Below, one piece after another: positions 1-6,401 of a DNA stretch of 7,931 nt. The DNA is from an uncultured Pseudomonadaceae bacterium (GTDB lineage Bacteria; Pseudomonadota; Gammaproteobacteria; Pseudomonadales; Pseudomonadaceae). The notes under the pieces were generated by a model, which made no database searches, was not told where the DNA came from, and worked only from the letters and a program-made list of their open reading frames with translations. Positions within the stretch are counted from its first letter, which is position 1, and the number at the start of each line of letters is the position of its first letter. The position numbers and the translations under genes were made by a program. The DNA is taken from assembly GCA_947630465.1 (NCBI GenBank), contig CANRHT010000280.1, forward strand, positions 1-7,931. The letters run 5' to 3'.

Positions 1-987
1 AAATCTATTCTAATCAAGAATGCGCCAAAGGATGCCGTATTCGCATCTTACTTGATTAGAATTGTTCCAAACAAAAAGGACATTATTCCAGAATATTTAA
101 GTTATTTCTTTCTAACACCTGCTTACTGGGAGGTTGTTGGTCAGAATGCCGCAGGCGCAGCTCAGCCCAACATCAACGGCACAAAGCTTTCAGAGTTTAT
201 TGTGCCTGTGGCTCCTCAAGGCGAACAAAAACGCATCGTCGAAAAACTCGATGCACTGCTCACCCGCATCGACACCGCCATCGAGCATTTGCAGGAAAGT
301 GTAGTATTGGCAGATGCGTTGTATGCAAGTGAGTTGAATGAAATTTTTAATCCAAGTTCTTCACCAATAAACCAAATTGGAATTTATGAATTGCCGGATA
401 GGTGGGAGTGGAAACAATTATCAGATGTTGTTGATAAAACGGAAAACTTGAATCCGTTAAAAAATGCAGATCAGCTATGGACGTACATTGATATATCCTC
501 AGTTGATCGAGCTCGATTTACGATTACAGATCCAAAGAAATTTTTAGGAAAAGATGCACCATCGCGAGCGAAAAAGCATGTACAGCTAAATGATGTGATA
601 TTTGCAACGACGCGGCCAAACTTGAAAAACATTGCTTTGGTTCGAGATGAATATAACTCACCAGTGGCATCGACAGGCTTCTGTGTTCTCAGAGCTAACG
701 AAAAGGTTTTACCTGCCTATTTATTTTATTTTGTTACAACAGATTTTATCCAAGCGCAAATCGAGCCTTATGTCGGTGGCGCTTCATATCCCGCTATTAC
801 TGATGGAAATCTTAAAAAGGCCCCAATACCGATTCCGAGCATAGAAGAACAAAAAAGCATCGTCAAAAAAATAAATAACATCGAAAAATTGCAAGTAGCT
901 TTGAAAGAGCAGTTGCAGCTTAAAATATCAAGTCTTGAACAGTTAAAAGCATCAATTCTCGATTACGCCTTTAAAGGCAAGCTCTAA
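1..987 (+). CDS. hsdS: Type I restriction-modification specificity subunit HsdS, 5'-truncated by window edge
   Basis: HsdS is the DNA-recognition subunit of type I R-M complexes; it binds HsdM (and HsdR) and uses two target-recognition domains (TRDs) to read a bipartite site. The frame is open from base 1, so 328 codons are visible and roughly the first 100 residues of a usual 400-460-aa HsdS are missing. Visible order: end of TRD1 (visible residues about 1-70), central conserved helix around the segment PQGEQKRIVEKLDALL (about 72-97), a second TRD (about 115-285), and the C-terminal conserved helix beginning at PSIEEQKSIVKKI and ending in DYAFKGKL. The paired EQK-I-V-K/E-K helices are the hallmark repeats of HsdS, and the ending is typical of the family. 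The TRD2 part is AT-rich, as expected for a variable, exchangeable domain. The gene is followed after 9 nt by the SIR2 gene, implying co-transcription. hsdM would be expected upstream, outside the window. Confidence 0.93.
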   Translation, partial: KSILIKNAPKDAVFASYLIRIVPNKKDIIPEYLSYFFLTPAYWEVVGQNAAGAAQPNINGTKLSEFIVPVAPQGEQKRIVEKLDALLTRIDTAIEHLQESVVLADALYASELNEIFNPSSSPINQIGIYELPDRWEWKQLSDVVDKTENLNPLKNADQLWTYIDISSVDRARFTITDPKKFLGKDAPSRAKKHVQLNDVIFATTRPNLKNIALVRDEYNSPVASTGFCVLRANEKVLPAYLFYFVTTDFIQAQIEPYVGGASYPAITDGNLKKAPIPIPSIEEQKSIVKKINNIEKLQVALKEQLQLKISSLEQLKASILDYAFKGKL

Positions 988-994
988 GGAGGGA
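986..994 (+). promoter_or_regulatory. Shine-Dalgarno of the SIR2 gene, overlapping the hsdS stop codon
   Basis: AAGGAGGGA starts inside the hsdS TAA stop (985-987) and lies immediately before the ATG at 997. A near-perfect ribosome site overlapping the previous stop supports translational linkage of the SIR2 gene to hsdS. Confidence 0.8.
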
Positions 995-996
995 GT

Positions 997-2139
997 ATGA
1001 CATTCGATACCACGGTTTTTGAACAAAAAGAGTTTAGAGCAGCAATCAACAAGCTCGAAGAATTGCTCTCACACTCGAAAGCGATTTTACTTGGCGCCGG
1101 GGCAAGTTGCTGTGCGGGTCTGCCATTGACGAACCAGCTAACAGCAAAGGCGTTACAAAGTGAAAAGCTTTCTGAAGATTCAAAGCAGATATTAAATGCT
1201 ATTCAAGCCTCTTTTACTGGAGCAAGCCCAGATGCGCATATTGAAGACTATTTAAGTGAATTGGTGGATTGGTTAGCCATTACTGCACGGCGAACTAACC
1301 GTAATGTTGACAGCAGCAACGTAACTCTTGCTGGCACTGAATACGACAATCAAAAGTTATTAGACGCAATTAGTGAAATAAAGTTAGCCATTTCTGAACT
1401 TATCAATGTTGAAGTTGATTCGGAAACACACGAACGTTTTGTCCAAGCGCTTCATCGTCCTATGCGGCCAGGTAAAGATAGCCACTCAGGCACTATTGAT
1501 TATCTGGTGATGAACTATGACACCTTAATAGAAGACTCATTGGCGCTGTCAAGGCTACGCTATGCTGATGGCTTAGAAGGTGGCGTATCGGGTTGGTGGA
1601 ATCCTTCAACCTTTGAACAAAATAATTTGGATGCACGAGTGATTAAATTGCATGGTTCAATCAACTGGGCTGAACATCCTTCTTCAACAACGCCGTTACG
1701 CATTGCACCTCATTTGAAGCGCAGCCAGCACCAAGCATCAAAAATCATGATTTGGCCAGCTTCCACCAAATACCGCGAAACTCAACTCGACCCCTATGCG
1801 AATTTAATGCACAGAGCGAGAGCGGTATTAAACCCACAAGGTGGTAGCCAGCGAGTTCTGTTGATCACTGGTTATAGTTTTGGTGATGCACATATCAACC
1901 TAGAAATTGAACGCGGTTTAAGAGCTTCAAATGGCAATTTAACCGTAATTGCATTTACTAGCGACGACGGACCCAGCGGCGTTTTAAAAACTTGGCATGA
2001 AGATAATTCAATCAATGAACAAGTGCTTGTTTTTGCCGATAAAGGTTTTTATCACGCCGATCACAAGGCAACCTCAGAAAATAGCATTGAATGGTGGAAG
2101 TTTGAAAACCTAACCCAGATCCTTGAAGGAGGTATTTGA
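997..2139 (+). CDS. sir2: SIR2-like NADase-type protein of a SIR2-HerA defence pair
   Basis: This 380-aa protein has a SIR2-like Rossmann fold expected to bind and hydrolyse NAD+. Visible motifs: GAGAS at 33-37, followed by AGLPL (the nucleotide-binding loop); MNYDTLIE at 172-179, containing the family N-Y-D signature (N173, D175); KLHGSINW at 217-224, in which H219 is the expected catalytic histidine; and GYSFGD at 292-297, typical of bacterial defence SIR2 domains (SIR2_2 type) and absent from classical deacetylase sirtuins. The zinc-binding cysteine module of classical sirtuins is not seen. The start is ATG 997, placed by a strong AAGGAGGG. The stop is 1 nt before the next gene's ATG, and that next gene encodes HerA. 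In characterised SIR2-HerA systems the two proteins form a large complex and deplete NAD+ during phage infection. Function here is inferred from that family; no signal peptide or membrane segment is apparent, so the protein should be cytosolic. Confidence 0.9.
   Translation: MTFDTTVFEQKEFRAAINKLEELLSHSKAILLGAGASCCAGLPLTNQLTAKALQSEKLSEDSKQILNAIQASFTGASPDAHIEDYLSELVDWLAITARRTNRNVDSSNVTLAGTEYDNQKLLDAISEIKLAISELINVEVDSETHERFVQALHRPMRPGKDSHSGTIDYLVMNYDTLIEDSLALSRLRYADGLEGGVSGWWNPSTFEQNNLDARVIKLHGSINWAEHPSSTTPLRIAPHLKRSQHQASKIMIWPASTKYRETQLDPYANLMHRARAVLNPQGGSQRVLLITGYSFGDAHINLEIERGLRASNGNLTVIAFTSDDGPSGVLKTWHEDNSINEQVLVFADKGFYHADHKATSENSIEWWKFENLTQILEGGI
2125..2133 (+). promoter_or_regulatory. Shine-Dalgarno of herA, inside the end of the SIR2 gene
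   Basis: GAAGGAGGT ends 7 nt before ATG 2141 and lies within the last codons of the SIR2 gene. It decides the start: an in-frame TTG at 2123 lies upstream of this site, so ATG 2141 is the likely initiator. Confidence 0.85.
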
Positions 2140-2140
2140 T

Positions 2141-3883
2141 ATGGACAACAAATACATAAAACCCATTGAGAATCTCTCTATCGGTAAAATTATTGAGGTG
2201 GATGGCTCGCGGATTATCGCCGAACTTGACCCTACGATTTCAGACTTGTCCCGCGTATTTGCTGGTGAAAACTATCCGATTGGACAGTTTGGCTCAATCA
2301 TCAAAGTTCATTTTGGTCGCCGATCTATTTATGGGTTAGTCAGTCGATTACGTATGAAGGCTGACTACCAGCTAGAAAAAGGCTTGCCTGTCGCGTCCTC
2401 AGATGAGCGAATAATTGAAGCTGATTTGTTCGGTGAAGGGGAGTGGCGCAGGAAAGATGAAAATGAGTTTGCCCTTGAGTTTGAACGCGGTGTTGCTACT
2501 TATCCACTACCACAACAAACTATTTATCTGACACCCAAATCAGAACTTAGGTTTATTTACGGTGACGCCAAAGGTGCGGTTATTCAACTTGGCGAGCATG
2601 TTGGTTCTGGTGGTGCGCCTTGTTATGCAGAGCTGAATGAATTGTTAGGCAAGCATACGGCAATTTTAGGTTCAACTGGTGCGGGAAAATCGGGGACGGT
2701 TGCAGCAGTAATCCATAGTATTTTAGAGCGTGGAGAAATAGCTAAGCATCAACACTGGCATCCGCAAATTATTATCCTTGATCCACATAATGAATACGGT
2801 AAGGCTTTCCCTAAGCATCAGCGCTTATCAACTGATGAAGGGTCTTTAAAATTACCTTACTGGCTGCTTGATCTAGAAGAGTCGTTAGGTTTGTTTATTG
2901 GTAAAACGGAACACGCGGCAACATCCCAATCCAATATTGTCAAAAACGCTTTAATTGCTGTGCGTGAGCAGGCGGCCGAAAAGCTTGGACTTGATAAAAA
3001 CCAATTAACCGTTGATTCACCGATCCCCTATGTTTTAGGCAGTGCAGAAGGCTTAGACCATTTTGGTGCTAAAGATGGTGTGCGATATGAAGATGGCTTA
3101 ATTGGCTCGATTAATGCGCAGCGCCCCGACAATAAAGATAAAAAGCAGCACGAAGATTTTAGCAAAGTCATTCGTAAGATTGATTCATTGTTAAAAGATG
3201 GCCGACTCAAGTTTATGATGGAAAGCTGGGACGGTGTGCAAGATCCTTTACCTGCTATCGTTAATCAGTTTTTAACTCAGCAAACAACCGTTCAAATTGT
3301 TGACTTATCTGGCGTGCCAAATGAGGTTGCTGGTGTTGCCAGCGCTGCAATAGCCAGAATTGTTTTTCAGCTTAAAGTCTGGCAAACAGAGACAGAGCGT
3401 AAAAATAGTCCAGTATTATTAGTTTGTGAAGAGGCTCACCGATACGTCCCGAATCGCGGTGAGGCGCAGTATGAAGCTGCACAATCTGCAATTCGCCGAA
3501 TTGCAAAAGAAGGACGAAAATACGGCGTGGGCTTATTGCTCGTATCGCAGAGACCCAGTGAGGTTGAGGCAACTGTGTTATCTCAATGTAACTCTTGGAT
3601 TGTGCTACGAATAACCAACGATGCAGATAGGGAACACGTTCGCAATATATTGCCTGACTCAATGTCTGGTTTAACTAAAATGCTTTCAGGCCTACGCCGA
3701 CAAGAAGCTATTTTTGTAGGACAAGCAGCGACTCTCCCATCAAGAATAATGATTCGAAGCCTTGAAAATGATCAATTACCTCGCTCAAATGATGTCGATT
3801 TTGATGAGGGATGGCAACAACAAGCAATGAGCTTGGAGCAGATAGAGGCAGTCGTTAAAAAGTGGCGATACCAGTCAAAATGA
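2141..3883 (+). CDS. herA: HerA-type hexameric DNA-translocase ATPase, partner of SIR2
   Basis: This 580-aa protein (from ATG 2141) belongs to the HerA/FtsK-like ATPases. The N-terminal region (about 5-80) fits the HAS-barrel that precedes the ATPase core in this family. Walker A is GSTGAGKS at 177-184. The segment IIILDPHNEYG (about 210-220) is the conserved strand of HerA proteins, usually D-P-H-x-E-Y. Walker B is VLLVCEEAH at 425-433, with E430/E431 the expected catalytic acids. VSQRPSE follows at about 468-474, the sensor-like motif of HerA/DUF87 proteins. Family members form hexameric rings that translocate or unwind DNA. When paired with SIR2 they form a joint supramolecular complex in antiphage immunity, whereas the archaeal repair version pairs with NurA nuclease; no NurA gene is seen here. 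Start is 1 nt after the SIR2 stop, which implies tight translational coupling and a balanced ratio. The gene is the last of its unit, converging on minus-strand genes. Confidence 0.9.
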   Translation: MDNKYIKPIENLSIGKIIEVDGSRIIAELDPTISDLSRVFAGENYPIGQFGSIIKVHFGRRSIYGLVSRLRMKADYQLEKGLPVASSDERIIEADLFGEGEWRRKDENEFALEFERGVATYPLPQQTIYLTPKSELRFIYGDAKGAVIQLGEHVGSGGAPCYAELNELLGKHTAILGSTGAGKSGTVAAVIHSILERGEIAKHQHWHPQIIILDPHNEYGKAFPKHQRLSTDEGSLKLPYWLLDLEESLGLFIGKTEHAATSQSNIVKNALIAVREQAAEKLGLDKNQLTVDSPIPYVLGSAEGLDHFGAKDGVRYEDGLIGSINAQRPDNKDKKQHEDFSKVIRKIDSLLKDGRLKFMMESWDGVQDPLPAIVNQFLTQQTTVQIVDLSGVPNEVAGVASAAIARIVFQLKVWQTETERKNSPVLLVCEEAHRYVPNRGEAQYEAAQSAIRRIAKEGRKYGVGLLLVSQRPSEVEATVLSQCNSWIVLRITNDADREHVRNILPDSMSGLTKMLSGLRRQEAIFVGQAATLPSRIMIRSLENDQLPRSNDVDFDEGWQQQAMSLEQIEAVVKKWRYQSK

Positions 3884-3900
3884 ATAGGTAATTAGATAAC

Positions 3901-3937
3901 TCACTTCAATCGTGCTTTTAAAGCAAGATTGAAGTGA
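3901..3937. terminator. Large inverted repeat between convergent genes, possible bidirectional terminator
   Basis: The arms TCACTTCAATC (3901-3911) and GATTGAAGTGA (3927-3937) are an exact 11-bp inverted repeat. One G/A mismatch is followed by an inner 4-bp stem (TGCT 3913-3916, AGCA 3922-3925) around a 5-base loop. It starts 17 bp after the herA stop and faces the XRE-ImmA gene end, the usual place for a bidirectional terminator. There is no T-run on either side, so classical intrinsic termination is not supported. It could instead stabilise the 3' ends of the mRNAs or be a protein-binding site. Confidence 0.5.
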
Positions 3938-4032
3938 TGGCATGGGGCTGTAAGTTGTAAGGTTTCACAATTTTAGATGCTATGAAGTTCTCTAAAAAAC
4001 ATAACACACACGAATATGGAAAGTGCCCCCTT

Positions 4033-5145
4033 TCATTTCACAACTCTTAAAAGCGCTTTGTTATTGTTTGTGCTTATAACGGTTTTGTTACTGGCAATAT
4101 GCATTCCCAGCCCCCGTCCAAATGTAAGCGCCTTTAATTCATCTAATGGCCAGCCGAGTTGTTCAAGTACTTCTTTTTGGCTCATACCTCTGGCGCGTAG
4201 AGCATTGAATATTTTTTCTAATAATAACGAGGTTTCGCGTGCCTCCATACTCTCAGGCTCTTGTGTTCTAAAACCTTGTTTGGCCAGCTGAATGCTTAAT
4301 TGGCGATAGTGCCAGTCGGTAGAGAAGCCAAGGTCGTAAGAGCGCCTGACTAATGCAGCGAGTGATACTTTCCAGTTTTTTTTCTGTTGGATAAGCTGAT
4401 GAAGCGTTGGCCACGGGCGTAAAATGCTTTTTACACTGGCTTCTGGCATTAAAAATTCAGAGGCAAATTGGTTGGCTTGTTGTTCAGCTTCAGGGCCTTT
4501 ATTTTCCGTAAACTTGTGCATCACCAAGTGACCTAGCTCATGGGCTGCATCAAAGCGGCTTCGTTCTGGTGACTTCATTGTGTTAAGTAAAATGTAGGGA
4601 GTGTCATCTTCCCAGAAGGAGAATGCATCAACGTCTAAGCAGTTTTCAGCCAAGGAAAACACGCGAATCCCCTTCGACTCAAGCAAGTGCACCATGTTGG
4701 TAATGGAGCGCTCGCCCAGCTGCCATTGCTGGCGCAGCATGGCAGCTGCTGTTGTAGGGTTGCCATATTCTTCTGGTTCAAACGCAGGTGTTGCATTAGC
4801 CGGTAATGAGAATTGACCTTCTAACCATTGGTTAAGTTCTTTAGCTAATTCACCTGCTCGTATGGCTGCATTTTCTTTTTTTTTGCTGAGCTTGGTGGCA
4901 GCGCGAAAGCTAACAGCTTCTGCTTTGAGTGTAGGTGCGTCGTCTTTTTGAAAAAAGCTAATAGGATACCCTAAAGCGAATGCCAACTTCTCTAAGCTGG
5001 ATAGAGTAGGGGCGCTGTCTTTGCTGTCACTCTCATAAACAGTAATCGTTTTGCTATCAAGATCAGCAGCGTCGGCCAAGGCTTTTTTGGTTAAGCCTCG
5101 GCGTTCACGTGCAAAGCGTAAGCGTTCAGGGTTGTAGTGCAGCAT
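4033..5145 (-). CDS. Fused XRE-family HTH and ImmA/IrrE-type zinc metallopeptidase
   Basis: This 370-aa protein combines an N-terminal Cro/CI-type helix-turn-helix (about residues 6-65; LRFARERRGLTKKALADAAD begins it, with the usual SLEKLAFALG end) with an ImmA/IrrE (COG2856, DUF955) peptidase domain. The zinc motif HELGH is at 202-206. The following EQQANQFASEFLMP (221-234) is the typical third-ligand helix, with E221 the likely ligand. A short C-terminal segment (about 320-342, MSQKEVLEQLGWPLDELKAL) looks like another HTH. Relatives cleave or sense regulators in ICE induction and stress responses, or serve as the antitoxin-like regulator in two-gene modules. The ATG shares its A with the upstream stop (TAATG), so it should be translated by termination-reinitiation. 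It probably binds its own promoter. Substrate is unknown; the overlapping partner and the nearby small repressor (5999-6265) are the obvious candidates, by inference only. Confidence 0.88.
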   Translation of the reverse strand: MLHYNPERLRFARERRGLTKKALADAADLDSKTITVYESDSKDSAPTLSSLEKLAFALGYPISFFQKDDAPTLKAEAVSFRAATKLSKKKENAAIRAGELAKELNQWLEGQFSLPANATPAFEPEEYGNPTTAAAMLRQQWQLGERSITNMVHLLESKGIRVFSLAENCLDVDAFSFWEDDTPYILLNTMKSPERSRFDAAHELGHLVMHKFTENKGPEAEQQANQFASEFLMPEASVKSILRPWPTLHQLIQQKKNWKVSLAALVRRSYDLGFSTDWHYRQLSIQLAKQGFRTQEPESMEARETSLLLEKIFNALRARGMSQKEVLEQLGWPLDELKALTFGRGLGMHIASNKTVISTNNNKALLRVVK

Positions 5146-5840
5146 TATTCAATCTTAAAGTCGATATTGTCGGTAAATTCAGGGGCAGCATTATTAAATT
5201 GCTGATGCCCAAAATCAAGAATAATTCTGTTTGCAAATGAGTTGATATAGCCACGGTTATCATAAGTTGCTGGCTGCGATAATTCAGCTTTTACTAGGTA
5301 CTCACCATTACCAAGTTTTTCTGAGTAGTGAATAAGTACCCAGACATCTCTTTCTTTTTCATCAAGCGTTAGCTGTAGTTTGCCGCCTGTTATGTGCAGT
5401 TTTTCTGTATCGGGAAGCAGTTTTTCTTGCAGAGGGTTATCGTCTTGTTTTAGCCCTAGAAGTTTTAGGGTTATATCGCCTTTTTTATAGGCAGAGTGTG
5501 GAGGTTGGCTTGGGTTGCCAGTGTCCTCGTCGCCCTTGCAAACGCCAATAGCTATGTTGTCGTATAGTGCTAGCTCAATATTACGGTGTGAGTGTGCCGT
5601 AAAGCCTTTGGTCGCCAATACATCTCTGATGGCCTTAACTAAATTGTGATAAAAATTAATGCCAGCATAAGTTTTAGTGCTGTTGGCGGTTTCGTCGCTT
5701 CTCGCAAAGTTAGCCGTTTGAATGATTTGTGCAAAATCTTGCAGGCTAAGGTTAGCCAAGCTTTGTAGCCGTGACTCAACATCTTGAGGGGCTTTAATGA
5801 TTTGTGGTTGGTTGGCTAAATTGCCTAGCGTATTGGTCAT
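5145..5840 (-). CDS. Protein of unknown function, first gene of an operon with XRE-ImmA
   Basis: I do not recognise this 231-aa protein. The N-terminus (1-55) is Asn/Gln-rich and probably helical (VESRLQSLANLSLQDFAQIIQTA). It is followed by NFYHNLVKAIRDVLATKGF (62-80), a likely helix, then an HSHRN segment at 83-87, a Gly/Asp loop (GDEDTGNPSQPP, 103-114), and a beta-rich C-terminal half with VWVLIHYS (166-173) and YLVKAELS (181-188), ending in NIDFKIE. No signal peptide, membrane segment or cysteine cluster is visible (a single Cys, C101). The long C-terminal beta region with scattered D/E/K could hide a nuclease-like or ligand-binding fold, but no catalytic motif is convincing. The stop overlaps the XRE-ImmA start by one base, a strong sign of functional pairing: a toxin or effector with its regulator, or a sensor with its protease. 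Upstream SD is weak (CAGAG-like). The single start ATG at 5840 is the only methionine. Confidence 0.82.
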   Translation of the reverse strand: MTNTLGNLANQPQIIKAPQDVESRLQSLANLSLQDFAQIIQTANFARSDETANSTKTYAGINFYHNLVKAIRDVLATKGFTAHSHRNIELALYDNIAIGVCKGDEDTGNPSQPPHSAYKKGDITLKLLGLKQDDNPLQEKLLPDTEKLHITGGKLQLTLDEKERDVWVLIHYSEKLGNGEYLVKAELSQPATYDNRGYINSFANRIILDFGHQQFNNAAPEFTDNIDFKIE

Positions 5841-5866
5841 TCTAAATACTCTGAGTAGGATTCCAG

Positions 5867-5895
5867 TTTATATTACCTCATTCGAGGTTTAAAAA
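5867..5895 (-). promoter_or_regulatory. Predicted promoter of the 231-aa/XRE-ImmA operon
   Basis: On the minus strand a -10-like TATAAA occupies 5872-5867, with predicted start near 5860, about 20 nt before the ATG at 5840. At 17-bp spacing the -35 would be TTTTTA (5895-5890), a poor match, so basal activity may be low or activator-dependent. The A-run just upstream on the + strand could also act as an UP-like element. Confidence 0.4.
5875..5888. promoter_or_regulatory. Inverted-repeat operator candidate in the promoter spacer
   Basis: ACCTC-ATTC-GAGGT is a perfect 5-4-5 inverted repeat. It lies exactly between the predicted -35 and -10 of the minus-strand operon, a position where an HTH dimer would block RNA polymerase. 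The XRE domain encoded by the second gene of that operon is the likely ligand (inference). Confidence 0.45.
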
Positions 5896-5918
5896 AAGGA
5901 GTTTCAGGGTTTCTGAAA
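5891..5918 (-). terminator. Weak intrinsic terminator candidate after the small repressor gene
   Basis: On the minus strand TTTCAG-AAACC-CTGAAA forms a 6-bp stem (5918-5902) followed, after 4 nt, by a run of seven T (5897-5891). It would end the transcript of the small HTH gene before the next minus-strand operon. The stem is AT-rich, so strength is doubtful. Confidence 0.35.
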
Positions 5919-5998
5919 AACAAAGTCTCTACTTCGGATGGCCAGAACATTGTGTCAATAAAATTTTATGCTCCACTGTCCGTGAGTAACACGTCCCT

Positions 5999-6265
5999 TT
6001 ACAAGTATTGGTCTGCATCATTTTCCTCAAAACGAGCGACATGCTCATCCGGCACGTATTCAACTAGATCTTCAATCTTGCAATCAAAATACCTACACAA
6101 GCCATCTAAGTGATCTGTACTTGTACTGAGCCCTCGCCTGTTAATCATCTTTGACAGCGTCACTCTATGAATGCCAGCAGCCTCTGCTATCTCGGCAATT
6201 GTGATGCGCCTACCTTCCTCAAACTCACGCTTAGCAATCATTTCTTTAATTTTAAATCGAAGCAT
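5999..6265 (-). CDS. Small XRE-type (Cro/CI-like) transcriptional regulator, likely repressor of the xis-int operon
   Basis: This 88-aa protein is mostly one helix-turn-helix domain: ITIAEIAEAAGIHRVTLSKM (21-40) contains the two HTH helices, followed by DHLDGLCRYFDCKIEDLVEY (51-70), the usual last helices of this compact family (HTH_26, YozG-like). An acidic tail follows (ARFEENDADQYL). It lies divergent to the excisionase-like/integrase operon across 136 bp carrying shared sequence boxes, the classic position of a lysogeny-type repressor that controls excision and itself. The start ATG at 6265 has no good SD; the predicted transcription start is only about 11 nt upstream, so initiation may be near-leaderless. 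A DNA-binding role is well supported. The identity of its targets is inferred from position. Confidence 0.85.
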   Translation of the reverse strand: MLRFKIKEMIAKREFEEGRRITIAEIAEAAGIHRVTLSKMINRRGLSTSTDHLDGLCRYFDCKIEDLVEYVPDEHVARFEENDADQYL

Positions 6266-6266
6266 T

Positions 6267-6276
6267 TTGACTACAT
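6267..6276. promoter_or_regulatory. Operator box 1, at the predicted start of the repressor gene
   Basis: TTGACTACAT is identical in sequence and orientation to the box at 6370-6379. It begins at the predicted +1 (about 6276) of the minus-strand transcript. The opposite half-site (about 6259-6264) is degenerate compared with the full palindrome on the other side, which would fit weaker autoregulation. Confidence 0.5.
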
Positions 6277-6282
6277 CCGTTA

Positions 6283-6311
6283 ATTATATTTTACGAATGT
6301 TAGCAAAAAAC
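6283..6311 (-). promoter_or_regulatory. Predicted promoter of the small repressor gene
   Basis: A consensus -10 TATAAT lies at 6288-6283 on the minus strand. A 17-bp spacer leads to GTTTTT (6311-6306), a weak -35. The predicted start is near 6276, about 11 nt before the ATG. Confidence 0.5.
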
Positions 6312-6323
6312 ATCATTAACCGC

Positions 6324-6352
6324 TTGCTTTTGTTTTGCATCGAAGCTATAAA
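6324..6352 (+). promoter_or_regulatory. Predicted promoter of the excisionase-like/integrase operon
   Basis: TTGCTT (6324-6329) and TATAAA (6347-6352) are separated by exactly 17 bp. The predicted start is near 6359, directly upstream of the palindrome at 6362-6377, so a bound repressor would sit on the start region. Confidence 0.6.
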
Positions 6353-6361
6353 TATACCAAC

Positions 6362-6377
6362 GTAGTCGATTGACTAC
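6362..6377. promoter_or_regulatory. Palindromic operator in front of the excisionase-like gene
   Basis: GTAGTC-GATT-GACTAC is a perfect 6-4-6 inverted repeat at about +4 to +19 of the predicted transcript. Its right half, extended to TTGACTACAT (6370-6379), repeats box 1 exactly. A second small symmetry, TTTGA-AG-TCAAA (6379-6390), follows before the SD. An alternative reading is that these are excisionase or integrase arm-type sites. Confidence 0.6.
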
Positions 6378-6401
6378 ATTTGAAGTCAAAAGGAAACCCG
6401 A

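Noticed and set aside
2123..2140. Upstream in-frame TTG start for herA
   Set aside because: It lies before and across the strong GAAGGAGGT site, which is correctly spaced only for ATG 2141.
3372..3662. Open frame antisense to herA
   Set aside because: It is covered by the well-supported HerA ATPase core, has no ribosome site noted and no recognisable domain.
3884..4032. tRNA, small RNA or att site in the herA/XRE-ImmA gap
   Set aside because: Apart from the inverted repeat, no cloverleaf, promoter-plus-terminator pair or duplicated sequence of the integrase region was seen.
4019..4034. Small hairpin GAAAG/CTTTC over the end of the XRE-ImmA gene as terminator
   Set aside because: Only 5 bp, AT-rich, no T-run follows; it includes the stop codon region and is likely chance.
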